Assembly (NCBI RefSeq): GCF_026130045.1
Contig: NZ_JAIBNX010000039.1
Span: 1-49,172, forward strand
Length of the DNA: 49,172 bases
DNA from: Micromonospora sp. CPCC 205371
GTDB lineage: Bacteria > Actinomycetota > Actinomycetes > Mycobacteriales > Micromonosporaceae
Reading direction: 5' to 3'
The notes under the pieces were generated by a model, which was not told the DNA's origin, ran no database searches, and worked only from the letters and a program-made list of their open reading frames with translations. Below, in pieces: positions 26,087-35,500 of this stretch; position 1 is the stretch's first letter, and every line of letters begins with the position of its first letter. The translations under genes and the position numbers were made by a program.

Positions 26087-27118
26087 ATGAGCACTGAGCC
26101 GGAGATCCCGGTCAACCGGGCGGCGACCCTGACCGACGTCGCGAAGCTCGCGGGGGTTTCGGTGGCGACCGCGTCCAAGGCCATAAACGGACGAGGCGAC
26201 GTCCGAGCGGCGACGCGGCAACGGGTACTGGAAGCCGCGGAGATGCTGTCCTTCGCGCCCAATGCCCTCGCTCGCGGGCTGCTCGGCGGCCGCACCGGCA
26301 CCGTCGGCCTGCTGACCAGCGACCTGGAGGGCCGCTTCTCGATCCCCATCCTGATGGGGGCCGAGGACGCCTTCGGGGCAGGGCAGGTCTCGGTCTTCCT
26401 GTGCGACGCGCGTGGCGATGCGATCCGGGAGCGGTACCACGTCCGTGCCCTACTGTCCCGGCGCGTCGACGGCCTGATCGTCGTGGGTTCCCGCACCGAC
26501 CCCCGGCCGCCGCTGGCGGGCCCCATCCCCGTCCCGGTCGTGTACGTCTACGCACCCTCCGCGAACCCGGACGACATCTCGATCACGGTCGACAACGTGG
26601 GCGGCGGGCGGCTCGCCATCGAGCACCTGCTGGCGTGCGGCCGGCGCCACATCGCGCACATCACCGGCGATGCCGGTTACCAGGCGGCCCGGGACCGCGC
26701 CGACGGTGCCCGAGCCGCGCTGGCGGACGCGGGCCTGACCATGCTGGACGGTAAGCCGTACTACGGGTCGTGGGACGAGACCTGGGGACGGGCCGCGGCG
26801 CACATCGTGGTCGAGCGGCACCCCGAGGTCGACGCGATTTTCTGCGGCAGCGACCAGATCGCCCGCGGTGTCCTGGAGACCTTGCGCGACCTCGGGCGCG
26901 ACGTGCCCGGCAGCATCTCGGTGACCGGATTCGACAACTGGGAGGCCGTCGCCGCGCACTCCCGGCCGCGTCTGACCAGCATTGACATGAATCTTGAGCA
27001 GCTCGGCGCCGCGGCTGGCCGCCGGCTCTTCGCGGCCATCGACGGCGGCGACCTGCCTAGGTCCGACCAGTACCCCGGCCGCCTCGTGATGCGCGACTCG
27101 ACCGCACCCGCCCAGTGA
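26087..27118 (+). CDS. LacI-family transcriptional regulator
   Basis: 343 residues. The HTH is LTDVAKLAGVSVATASKAINGRGDVRAATRQRV, followed by a sugar-binding effector domain (GTVGLLTSDLEGRFSIPILMG, DAIFCGSDQIARGVLE, GSISVTGFDNWEAVA). ATG 26087 has GAGGGAG 6 nt upstream. Three copies of CGAAAAnnTTTTCG flank it, one before its own gene and two before the importer operon at 27400, so it almost certainly represses both. The ligand is inferred to be an arabinose-containing sugar because the operon ends in a GH127 beta-L-arabinofuranosidase. Confidence 0.93.
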   Translation: MSTEPEIPVNRAATLTDVAKLAGVSVATASKAINGRGDVRAATRQRVLEAAEMLSFAPNALARGLLGGRTGTVGLLTSDLEGRFSIPILMGAEDAFGAGQVSVFLCDARGDAIRERYHVRALLSRRVDGLIVVGSRTDPRPPLAGPIPVPVVYVYAPSANPDDISITVDNVGGGRLAIEHLLACGRRHIAHITGDAGYQAARDRADGARAALADAGLTMLDGKPYYGSWDETWGRAAAHIVVERHPEVDAIFCGSDQIARGVLETLRDLGRDVPGSISVTGFDNWEAVAAHSRPRLTSIDMNLEQLGAAAGRRLFAAIDGGDLPRSDQYPGRLVMRDSTAPAQ

Positions 27119-27154
27119 GGCGTGGCATTTAGTCACCTGTCTATTCGTTCCCCC

Positions 27155-27168
27155 CGAAAACATTTTCG
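27155..27168. promoter_or_regulatory. Upstream LacI operator of the importer operon
   Basis: CGAAAACATTTTCG has perfect 6-bp arms. It is exactly 120 bp upstream of the site at 27275 and lies upstream of the promoter at 27243, an arrangement that would allow looping between two repressor dimers. Confidence 0.65.
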
Positions 27169-27242
27169 ACGCACTACGGAGCGGTGAAACGCGCTGTTGG
27201 CGGCGGTCTGTGACCCCTGCGGCCAGGCGTTGGAACGAACTG

Positions 27243-27271
27243 TTGACACAGCCGTAACAGACGGCCAGAAT
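27243..27271 (+). promoter_or_regulatory. Sigma-70-type promoter of the importer/GH127 operon
   Basis: A perfect TTGACA (27243-27248) and CAGAAT (27266-27271) are separated by 17 bp. The expected start of transcription falls at about 27278, inside the operator at 27275-27288, so repressor binding would block initiation. The leader would be about 120 nt. Confidence 0.65.
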
Positions 27272-27274
27272 TCC

Positions 27275-27288
27275 CGAAAAGGTTTTCG
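27275..27288. promoter_or_regulatory. LacI operator at the transcription start of the importer operon
   Basis: CGAAAAGGTTTTCG is identical to 26015-26028. It sits directly after the -10 box of the promoter at 27243. Confidence 0.75.
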
Positions 27289-27399
27289 GAGCGGCGGGAG
27301 GCCGCGGGCCGCGTGTCCCGTAGCCGCCGTTGGATGCCGCTCGCGTGGTGGATCGGCCTGGATTTGAACTGATGACCCTTGAACCTGGGAGGACAATCG

Positions 27400-28701
27400 A
27401 TGAGAGGAATCTTGGGTAGGCGCACCGCCCTGCGCTCGTTGGCAGGGGTACTGGTAGCGACGTTGACGTTCGGCGTAGCGGCGTGCGGCGGCGACGATTC
27501 GGCCGGCACCGACGCGGCCGAGGCCGGACCCAATGGCGTCGACGATGGCAGCGAGCTCACACTGTGGACCCGCGCCCCGCTGGAGAAGCAGGCGAAGCTC
27601 CTGGTCGACGCCTACAACGCCAGCCACAAGAACCAGGTCAAGCTGACCGTCGTCCCCAACGACGACTACGTGGCGAAGGTCGGTGCGGCGGCCGGCTCCA
27701 GCGGCCTGCCGGACCTGTTCGCCGCCGACATCGTGTACGTGCCGAACTGGGTGAACCAGGGGCTGTTCCAGGACCTCAGCAAGAACATCGACGGCCTCGG
27801 CTTCAAGGATTCCATCAACAAGGGGCACCTGTCGGCCGGCACCGTCGACGGTAAGGCGCACGTGCTGCCGTTCGTGCTCGACCTGTCGATGCTGTTCTGG
27901 AACAAGCAGCTGTTCAAGGAAGCGGGGCTCGACCCGGAGAAGGCACCGGCAACGCTGGAGGAGTACGCCGCGGCCGCCAAGAAGGTCCAGGCTCTGAAGA
28001 AGGACGGCGTCTACGGCACGGCGGCCGGCCTGAACTGCGGCGGCTGCCTGGTCTTCACCTGGTTCCCGTCGATCTGGGCCGGCGGTGGTGAGGTGCTGAG
28101 CGCCGACGGCAAGTCGTCCGAACTCGCCGGCGACACGGCGCAGAAGGTCTACAGCACCTGGCAGGACCTGTGGAAGTCCGGCGCCGTGCTGCCCTCCTCG
28201 TCGGGCGAGACGGGCCCGACGTGGACCGCCGCGTTCACCGAGGGCAAGGTGGGCCTGATGTTCTACCCGGCCACGCTGCTGTCCTCGACGCCGTTCGACG
28301 CTGGTGTCGCCGGCATCCCCGGCCCCGGCGGTGGCGCCTCGACGTTCGTCGGCGGTGACGGCATCGGTGTCTCGAAGGACTCGAAGAAGGCGGCACAGGC
28401 CTGGAACTTCCTGAGCTGGATGATGTCCGAGGAGGCCCAGGTGGAGGTGCTGGCAAAGAACAAGGACGTGGTGTCCCGTTCCGACCTGGCGGGCAACAAG
28501 TACGCCGCCGCCGACCCGCGGCTGGTCACCATCAACGAAGTGGCCGGCAAGGGTGACACGCCCGTCGCGATGAACTTCCAGCAGGCCTTCAACGCGCCGA
28601 ACAGCCCGTGGCTGACGCTCGTGCGCAACCAGGTGTTGGAAGGAAAGACTGGCGATCTGCAGAAGGACAACGAAGAGATCACGGCAGTACTCGGGCAGTA
28701 A
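27400..28701 (+). CDS. Sugar-binding lipoprotein of an ABC importer
   Basis: 433 residues, an SBP family 1 lipoprotein. The signal peptide ends in lipobox VAAC with Cys about 29, followed by GGDDSAG. Conserved parts are LTLWTRAPLEKQAKLLVDAYNA, LPFVLDLSMLFWNKQLFKEAGLDP and TWTAAFTEGKVGLMFYP. ATG 27400 has GGGAGGA upstream. It is the first gene of an operon with two permeases and an intracellular GH127, so it probably binds arabino-oligosaccharides (inference). A long stem-loop follows the stop. Confidence 0.93.
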   Translation: MRGILGRRTALRSLAGVLVATLTFGVAACGGDDSAGTDAAEAGPNGVDDGSELTLWTRAPLEKQAKLLVDAYNASHKNQVKLTVVPNDDYVAKVGAAAGSSGLPDLFAADIVYVPNWVNQGLFQDLSKNIDGLGFKDSINKGHLSAGTVDGKAHVLPFVLDLSMLFWNKQLFKEAGLDPEKAPATLEEYAAAAKKVQALKKDGVYGTAAGLNCGGCLVFTWFPSIWAGGGEVLSADGKSSELAGDTAQKVYSTWQDLWKSGAVLPSSSGETGPTWTAAFTEGKVGLMFYPATLLSSTPFDAGVAGIPGPGGGASTFVGGDGIGVSKDSKKAAQAWNFLSWMMSEEAQVEVLAKNKDVVSRSDLAGNKYAAADPRLVTINEVAGKGDTPVAMNFQQAFNAPNSPWLTLVRNQVLEGKTGDLQKDNEEITAVLGQ

Positions 28702-28711
28702 CTGTCCCGCC

Positions 28712-28758
28712 GCGGGCGCGTACCGACCAGCAGTCCTTTGTGGATGGTGCGCGCCCGC
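28712..28758 (+). other. Long stem-loop between binding-protein and permease genes
   Basis: GCGGGCGCGTACC (28712-28724) pairs with GGTGCGCGCCCGC (28746-28758) over 13 bp with one G-U pair and a 21-nt loop. Such structures after a binding-protein gene often protect its mRNA or partly stop transcription, so that binding protein exceeds permease. Confidence 0.6.
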
Positions 28759-28785
28759 TCCGCCCGAACGAGAGGTTTCGGTTCC

Positions 28786-29649
28786 ATGAGACGCGGCCGT
28801 CAGGCCCTGCTCGGTTGGCTCTACGCGACACCAACGGCGGTTTTCGTGGTGGCGCTGTTCGCCATCCCGCTGTTGCTCGTAATCAAGATGTCGGTGTCGA
28901 GGTGGCCGCTGCTCACCGGCGACCAGGGAATCAACGCCCCCGCCAACTTCGAGAAGGCGGTCGACCACCGCTTCTTCACCGATTCCGTCGTCTTCACCAT
29001 CAAGTACACGGTGCTAGCGACCGTACTCTTGCTGGTCCTGGGGCTGGGTCTGGCCCTGCTGGTGCAGGAGTCGAGCCGGTGGAACAACCTGCTCCGGGCG
29101 TCGTTCCTGATCCCCAGCGCGCTCGGCCTGGCTTCGGCGTCACTGCTGTTCTACGTGTTCTACTCGCCCTACGCGAGCCCGCTGAAGCCCCTGATGGACA
29201 GCTGGGGCTTCACCTTCCTCGGCTCACCCAACGCGGCGCTGTTCTCGACGACGTTCCTGATCGTGTGGCGGTACGCCGGCTTCTACATGGTGCTGATGCT
29301 GGTCGGACTGCAGGGCATCCCGGCGGACGTCTTCGAAGCCGCCCGATCCGACGGTGCCACCCGCTGGCAGACATTCTGGCGGGTCACGATGCCGCTGCTG
29401 CGCCCCACGCTGGCGCTCACCACCGTGCTTTGCGTGACCGGCTCCCTGCTCGCCTTCGAACAGTTCTACATCCTCACCAAGGGCGGTCCGGACAACAGCA
29501 CCATCACCGTCGTCCAGCTGATCTACAGCGTGGCGTTCCAGGGACAGAACGACCTCGGGGTCGCCGCGGCCATCTCGGTCATCGTGCTCGTCGCGCTGGT
29601 CGTCATCAACGCGTTGCAGTTGCGCGCCTTCCGGTCCGAGGAGAGCTGA
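28786..29649 (+). CDS. Carbohydrate ABC transporter permease, MalF type
   Basis: 287 residues with six membrane helices beginning ALLGWLYATPTAVFVVALFAIPLLLV. The EAA loop is FEAARSDGATRWQTFWRVTMPLLRP. ATG 28786 has GAGAGG about 10 nt upstream; a GTG-type start at 28738 would fall inside the upstream hairpin and is less likely. It forms the channel with the gene 4 nt downstream. Confidence 0.92.
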   Translation: MRRGRQALLGWLYATPTAVFVVALFAIPLLLVIKMSVSRWPLLTGDQGINAPANFEKAVDHRFFTDSVVFTIKYTVLATVLLLVLGLGLALLVQESSRWNNLLRASFLIPSALGLASASLLFYVFYSPYASPLKPLMDSWGFTFLGSPNAALFSTTFLIVWRYAGFYMVLMLVGLQGIPADVFEAARSDGATRWQTFWRVTMPLLRPTLALTTVLCVTGSLLAFEQFYILTKGGPDNSTITVVQLIYSVAFQGQNDLGVAAAISVIVLVALVVINALQLRAFRSEES

Positions 29650-29653
29650 CCCG

Positions 29654-30568
29654 ATGACCGTCGTTTCCCGTACCACCTCGACGGCCGCCGGGGGCGGTCG
29701 GACACCGGGCCGAGCCCCGGTCCGCCGGACCAGAGCGCGTCGCGTCAGCATCGCCGGGATCGCGCTGCGGACGCCGTACTGGGTGTTCACCGGCGCGCTA
29801 GCGTTGATTTTCCTGGCGCCGCTCGCCTGGACGGCCGTCGCCTCGGTCTCCCCGCAGGCCGGCACCAACCAGGTCGACGGCTGGGGATTTGGCAACTACG
29901 AGACGCTCGCGCGTTACCAGGCCGGCATCTGGCGCTATCTGTTCAACTCCGCGTTCGTCTCCCTGCTGACGGTCGCGCTGACGCTGGTGATTTCGTTCTT
30001 CGGTGGTTACGCGTTCGCGCGGTTCCGCTTCCCCGGCAAGAACGTCCTGTTCCTGCTCACGCTGGCCATCCTGATGGTCCCGTACGCGACGCTCCTGATC
30101 CCGCTGTATGTCCTGCTCAACGAGGTGGGGCTGCAGAACTCGCTGGTCGGTGTCGCCCTGGTGCTCACGATGTTCCAACTGCCCTTCTCCACCTTCCTGA
30201 TGCGCATTTCGTTCGAGGCGGTGCCGCGTGAGCTCGACGAGGCGGCGACGGTGGATGGATGCTCGTCGTTCGGCGCGCTGTGGCGGGTGCTGCTGCCCGC
30301 CGTCAAGCCGGGCCTCATCACCGTTGGACTGTTTTCGTTTCTCGCGGCGTGGAACGACTTCTTCGCGCCGCTGATCCTCATCAACGACTCCGAGCGCATG
30401 ACACTTCCGCTCGCTGTCTCCAACCTGCGCGGCCAGGTACAGGGTGTCGTCGACTACGGGGCGACCGAAGCGGGTGTGGTCATTCTCGCCCTTCCATGCA
30501 TCGTGCTGTTCCTGTTGCTTCAACGACACTACGTGCGCGGCTTCATGTCGGGCGCGCTGAAGGGATGA
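29654..30568 (+). CDS. Carbohydrate ABC transporter permease, MalG type
   Basis: 304 residues with a basic N-terminal tail of about 40 residues and six helices. The EAA loop reads DEAATVDGCSSFGALWRVLLPAVKP, and the C-terminus YVRGFMSGALKG is typical of MalG-like subunits. GAGGAG precedes the ATG. Its stop overlaps a possible GH127 start (ATGA at 30565). No ATPase gene follows; a shared MsiK-type ATPase elsewhere is presumed. Confidence 0.92.
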   Translation: MTVVSRTTSTAAGGGRTPGRAPVRRTRARRVSIAGIALRTPYWVFTGALALIFLAPLAWTAVASVSPQAGTNQVDGWGFGNYETLARYQAGIWRYLFNSAFVSLLTVALTLVISFFGGYAFARFRFPGKNVLFLLTLAILMVPYATLLIPLYVLLNEVGLQNSLVGVALVLTMFQLPFSTFLMRISFEAVPRELDEAATVDGCSSFGALWRVLLPAVKPGLITVGLFSFLAAWNDFFAPLILINDSERMTLPLAVSNLRGQVQGVVDYGATEAGVVILALPCIVLFLLLQRHYVRGFMSGALKG

Positions 30569-30570
30569 CC

Positions 30571-32499
30571 ATGAGCCGCACCGCCTCCATGTCCGCGCCC
30601 GTCCTGCCGATCCGCGGCCGGCTCCGGCCGCTCGGGTTGGGCGACGTCCGGATCACGGGCGGCTTCTGGGCCGAGCGGCAGTCGGTCAACGCCGTGGCGA
30701 GCCTCGCGCACATCGAGCACTGGCTGGAACGGGAAGGCTGGATACGCAACTTCGACCTCGCCGCCAGCGGCGACAGCGACATCGCCCGTGCTCGCCGCGG
30801 CCGCGAGTTCTCCGACTCCGAGATTTACAAGCTCCTCGAAGCGATGGCGTGGGAGATCGGCCGCACCAGCGACGAGGGGCTCGAATCGAGGTTTCGTTCC
30901 ATTGTGGGGCGGGTGGCCGCGGCTCAGGAGCCAGACGGTTACCTCAACACCAAGTTCGGGCGCCCGGGGCAGGCGCCGCGCTGGTCCGATCTGGAATGGG
31001 GCCACGAGCTCTACTGCGTCGGTCACCTCCTGCAGGCGGCGGTGGCCCGTGCCCGCACGCGTCCGGGCGCCGACGACGGGCTGGTCGAGGTCGCCCGCCG
31101 GGCCGCCGACAACGTGTGCGAGACGTTCGGACCGGACGGCATCGACGGTCTCTGCGGGCACGCGGGTATCGAGACCGCGCTGGTGGAGTTCGCCCGCGTC
31201 ACCGAAGACGACCGGTACCTGGCGCAGGCCGCCCTCTTCGTCGACCGGAGGGGCCACGGCCGGCTCAGCGACGTGGAGTTCGGCCGGGAGTACTTTCAGG
31301 ACGAGCGTCCGGTCCGGCACGCGACGGTCCTGCGTGGACACGCGGTGCGGGCGAACTACCTCGCCGCCGGCGCCGCCGACGTCGCGGTCGAGCTGAAGGA
31401 CGCCAGTCTGCTCGACGCCGTGCGTACACAGTGGCAGAACACGGTCGCGCGGCGCACGTACGTCACCGGCGGGCAGGGTTCGCGGCACCAGGACGAGGCA
31501 TTCGGCGAAGACTGGGTACTGCCGCCCGACCGCGCCTACTCCGAGACCTGCGCCGGTATCGGCTCGGTGATGCTCGCGTGGCGGCTGCTGCTCGCCGATG
31601 GCGACCCCCGGTACGCCGACCTCATCGAGCGGACGCTGTTCAACGTCGTATCGACCTCGCCATCGGCGGACGGGCGAAGCTTCTTCTACACCAACACCCT
31701 GCACCGCCGCGAGCTCGGCACTCTGCCCGACGCCGACCGGCCGAGCCTGCGCGCGGCGGCCTCGTTGCGCGCGCCGTGGTTCGAGGTGTCCTGCTGCCCG
31801 ACCAACGTCGCACGCACCCTGGCGAGCCTCACCGCGTACGTCGCCACGTCCGACGACGAGGGCCTGCAACTGCACCAGTACATGCCGGGCACCGTCACGC
31901 ACCGCCGCGCCGACGGGCGGGAGCTGCGCGTGAGCGTGGTGACCGGTTACCCCTACGACGGCGAGATCCGGGTCCGTATCGATACTGACGACGCGCAGCC
32001 CTGGTCGCTTTCCTTGCGAGTGCCTGGATGGGCGACCGAGGGCGCGACGCTGACCGTCGCGGGACAGACCCGCCCGGTCGGCCCGGGAGCCGTCACCGAG
32101 CGCCGCACCTGGCGCCGCGGCGACGAGGTGGTGCTGCGCCTGCCGATGGCCCCCCGGTTCACGCACCCGCACACCCGCATCGACGCGGTCCGCGGCTGTG
32201 TCGCGGTCGAGCGCGGCCCGCTGGTGTACGCGCTGGAGTCCGTGGACGTGCCGGGCATCGAGACGGTCGACGAGTTGCGTGTCGACACCAGCCAAGCACC
32301 GCGCCTGGTCGACGGCCAGGTCACGGTGCGCTGCGAACGCGTGCGCACCGATGAGCACGACTGGCCATATTGGACCGGCCCGAACGGGTCCACACCCGTG
32401 GCGGGCGAGGAGTTCGACGAGGTGCCGCTCGTGGAGTACCACGCGTGGGCCAACCGTGGACCCTCGACGATGCGCGTCTGGCTTCCCGCGAAGCCCTGA
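30571..32499 (+). CDS. Intracellular GH127 beta-L-arabinofuranosidase
   Basis: 642 residues of (alpha/alpha)6-barrel type without a signal peptide. The GH127 zinc site is complete: YSETCA (Glu 325, Cys 327) and SCCPTN (Cys 408, Cys 409), matching the E/C/CC set of HypBA1, in which the first Cys of the pair is the nucleophile. It releases beta-L-arabinofuranose from imported arabino-oligosaccharides or hydroxyproline-linked arabinan. Either ATG 30565 (ATGA overlap with the permease stop) or ATG 30571 (AAGGG 6 nt upstream) could be used. It closes the importer operon controlled by the adjacent LacI regulator. Confidence 0.92.
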   Translation: MSRTASMSAPVLPIRGRLRPLGLGDVRITGGFWAERQSVNAVASLAHIEHWLEREGWIRNFDLAASGDSDIARARRGREFSDSEIYKLLEAMAWEIGRTSDEGLESRFRSIVGRVAAAQEPDGYLNTKFGRPGQAPRWSDLEWGHELYCVGHLLQAAVARARTRPGADDGLVEVARRAADNVCETFGPDGIDGLCGHAGIETALVEFARVTEDDRYLAQAALFVDRRGHGRLSDVEFGREYFQDERPVRHATVLRGHAVRANYLAAGAADVAVELKDASLLDAVRTQWQNTVARRTYVTGGQGSRHQDEAFGEDWVLPPDRAYSETCAGIGSVMLAWRLLLADGDPRYADLIERTLFNVVSTSPSADGRSFFYTNTLHRRELGTLPDADRPSLRAAASLRAPWFEVSCCPTNVARTLASLTAYVATSDDEGLQLHQYMPGTVTHRRADGRELRVSVVTGYPYDGEIRVRIDTDDAQPWSLSLRVPGWATEGATLTVAGQTRPVGPGAVTERRTWRRGDEVVLRLPMAPRFTHPHTRIDAVRGCVAVERGPLVYALESVDVPGIETVDELRVDTSQAPRLVDGQVTVRCERVRTDEHDWPYWTGPNGSTPVAGEEFDEVPLVEYHAWANRGPSTMRVWLPAKP

Positions 32500-32513
32500 C
32501 GGGCCGTCCCTCA

Positions 32514-32527
32514 TGTTAGCGCTCACA
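32514..32527. promoter_or_regulatory. LacI-family operator before the surface-enzyme operon
   Basis: TGTTAGCGCTCACA differs at one base from the perfect palindrome at 4590, 28 kb away. It lies between GH127 and the 1577-aa glycosidase and 40 nt before the latter's start, so it should control that gene and those behind it. Confidence 0.7.
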
Positions 32528-32566
32528 CTCCATAGACGCACTCCCATATAGCAAGGAGGAAGCGAC

Positions 32567-35500
32567 ATGTCCCGTAGACGCGTGAGGCGGGTGCCCCTTT
32601 GGGCGGCCCTGACCGCGCTCATGGTGGGAGGAGCGGTAATCGTGCCGTCCCCGGCCCACGCCGACAGTCCCATACTGCCCGGCAACGAGGGTGACGTCGG
32701 TGTCTACACCGACGGACAGAGCCACGTCATGGACATCGGAGACCCGACCTATAGCAACACCGGCAACGTCGCGGGCCAGCTCAACCCCGGCGTGCCCTTC
32801 ACCGCCGGCAACATGCACCAGTCCATTTTCGACAAGGACCTGGCCGCCGGCGGCACCGACTACTACCTCGACCGCATCCTGGGCGTGTCCGGCACGCTCG
32901 GCTCCCCGGTGCTGATGACCCGCGGCCGCTCGCTCTACATGCGCGGCGCTAGCAACAACAACTTCACCGTCATGGGCTTCGCCGGCAGCGCGTACGTGGG
33001 CGGCCCCAACAACCTCGGCAACCTGTACACCGTGACCGTTCCTGGGCAGACGGTCACCGAGGTCAACGCCGACCGGTTCAACGCACCCAGCCACGCCAAG
33101 AGCCGGTACACGATCGGCGGCACCGGCGTTACCGCCGACCTGACGAAGTTCATCACCTACGACAACGTCGCGGTCACCGCCCTCACCTTCAACAACCCGG
33201 GCGGCTCGGCGGCTACCTTCACCGTGCGTGCCGCCTCGCCGCTGGCCACCCAGCCCGGCGAGGGCCCGGCCGAGCTCACCGGCACCCGCGTCATCACCAG
33301 CGGCTCCAACAACGGGCTCGTCGACACACCGTGGAACACGATCAGGACGCACCTGACCGGCACCGGCTTCACGCGTACCGGAACCAACCTCGACCGCGAG
33401 GTCACCGTGCCGGCCGGCGGCTCGGTGTCGCTGTCGGTTGTCGGCGCGGTCTCCTCGGCCACGCTGCCGGCGACCGTGCCGAGCTACCGCGACTACGCCG
33501 GGCTGTCGCCGGCGGTGGCGGTACGCACCGGCATCACCGCGTTCAACCGCCGGTGGGCACAGGACGTGCCGTACATCGACGTCCCCGACCCAGCGCTGGA
33601 GAAGGCCATCGTCTACCGCTGGTGGGGCGAGCGCTACAACAGCCTCGACGCCAACGCGACCGGCCACGTCTACCAGTACCCGACGACGATCGAGGGAGTG
33701 AACCTCTATCAGAACGCCGTCGCCCTGACCCAGCCGATGCACCTGCAGGACACCAAGTGGCTGCGCACGCCATACCTGCCGTACGGACAGATCCTGAACA
33801 TCGGCGAGCTGTCCGGTTCATCGGCCTTCTTGGACAGTCCCGGCCACACGAGCTGGAACAACCACTACTCGCAGTACATCGGCACGGCCGGGCTCGAGGC
33901 GTACAACGTGCACGGAGGCGGGGCCGACATCGCCCGCAAGTTCGCACACTACTTCGAGGGCGACGGCGTCGGCCAGCTCGAGCACTACGACGGCAACGGC
34001 GACAAGCTCATCGCGTACGACACGAACTTCATGCCGGGCAACGACGCCGACGCGATCACTTTTGGCTTCCCGAAGGCCAACGCCGGAGCGCCCGGCGCGG
34101 AGACGATCGAACGCCCCGAGTCGGCGTACGTGTGGGGCGCGTTCGACGCGGCTCGGCAGCTGTACCAGATCTCCGGCGCCGACCAGTCCAAGGTGGACCA
34201 GATGGCGGCCAGTGCCAACGGCATCCGCGACGCGGTCCTTTCCCGCCTGTGGAGCCCGGACACGCGGATGTTCCTGGCCGGCACCTCGCACGGGGCGACC
34301 AGCGCGGCCAGCTCCAACGGCCGGGCCAACCCGCTGCCCGAGTCGGCCCGTGACCTGATCCCGGCCAAAGAGTCGAACCTGTACGACGTCTACGCCCAGA
34401 ACCTCATCCCGTTCGACCAGTGGCAGACCTACGTCGACGGGTTCCGGTTCCTGACCTACGGCGACAACTTCCCGATCTTCCCGTTCTACACCGCGAACCA
34501 GTACGACCGGACCGCCTACGGGATCGGCGGTTCGAACAACTTCTCCAACATCAACTTCACGGTCCAGTACCGTGGCGTCCGCTCGGCCCTGCGCCACTAC
34601 GACCCCGAGCACAAATACGTCACTCCGGCGTACGCCAAGCGGCTGCTGGACTGGATGGCCTGGAGCGTCTACCCGAACGCGGACATGCGCGTGGCGAACC
34701 AGGCCGAGTACTACTCCGGCTGGAATCCGACCACCAAGACGTACACCCGCAACAACCCGAACCACATCATGCTCGGCAACCAGAACTACATCTTCGTCGA
34801 GGACATGGCGGGCATCCAGCCGCGCTCCGACGACAAGATCGAGCTGTGGCCGATCGCGTTCGGCTACGACCACTTCATGGTCAACAACCTGCGGTACCAC
34901 GGCCAGGACGTCACGATCGTCTGGGACCCGGACGGCAGCAAGTACGGCCTCGGCGCGGGCTACAGCCTGTTCCTCAACGGCGAGAAGAAGGTCAGCACCG
35001 ACAAGCTCGGCAAGCTCACCTACGACCCGAAGACGAACCAGGTCCAGGCGCAGGACGGCCTGAACGTCACGTTCACCGCCTCGACCGGCACGGAATTCCC
35101 GAGCGCGGTCGACACCCCGATCCAGGACGAGCGGGTCGTCGAGTACCTCAAGACGGCCGGCGTCGACCTCACCGAGGACGCGCCGAACCTGGCCTCGGGC
35201 GCCACCCTCAGCTCGTCGTACACCCAGCAGGGCGCGCGGCCCACGCCGTGGCGGCAGTTCCACACGCCCGGGTGGAACGCCTCGACGATGAACTACACGC
35301 CCGGTGCGATCAAGGAGACCGAGCGGCCGGTGTCGCTGGCGGCGGTCACCGACGGCGTCACCGCCAACGAGCCGTACTGGGGCAACTACGGCACCACCGA
35401 CAAGAACGGTTACATCGAGCTGGACCTCGGTTCGGCGAAGGCGTTCGACAACGTGAAGGTGACGTTCGTCAGCGACCGGCAGGCCGGCGGCTACCGCGAA

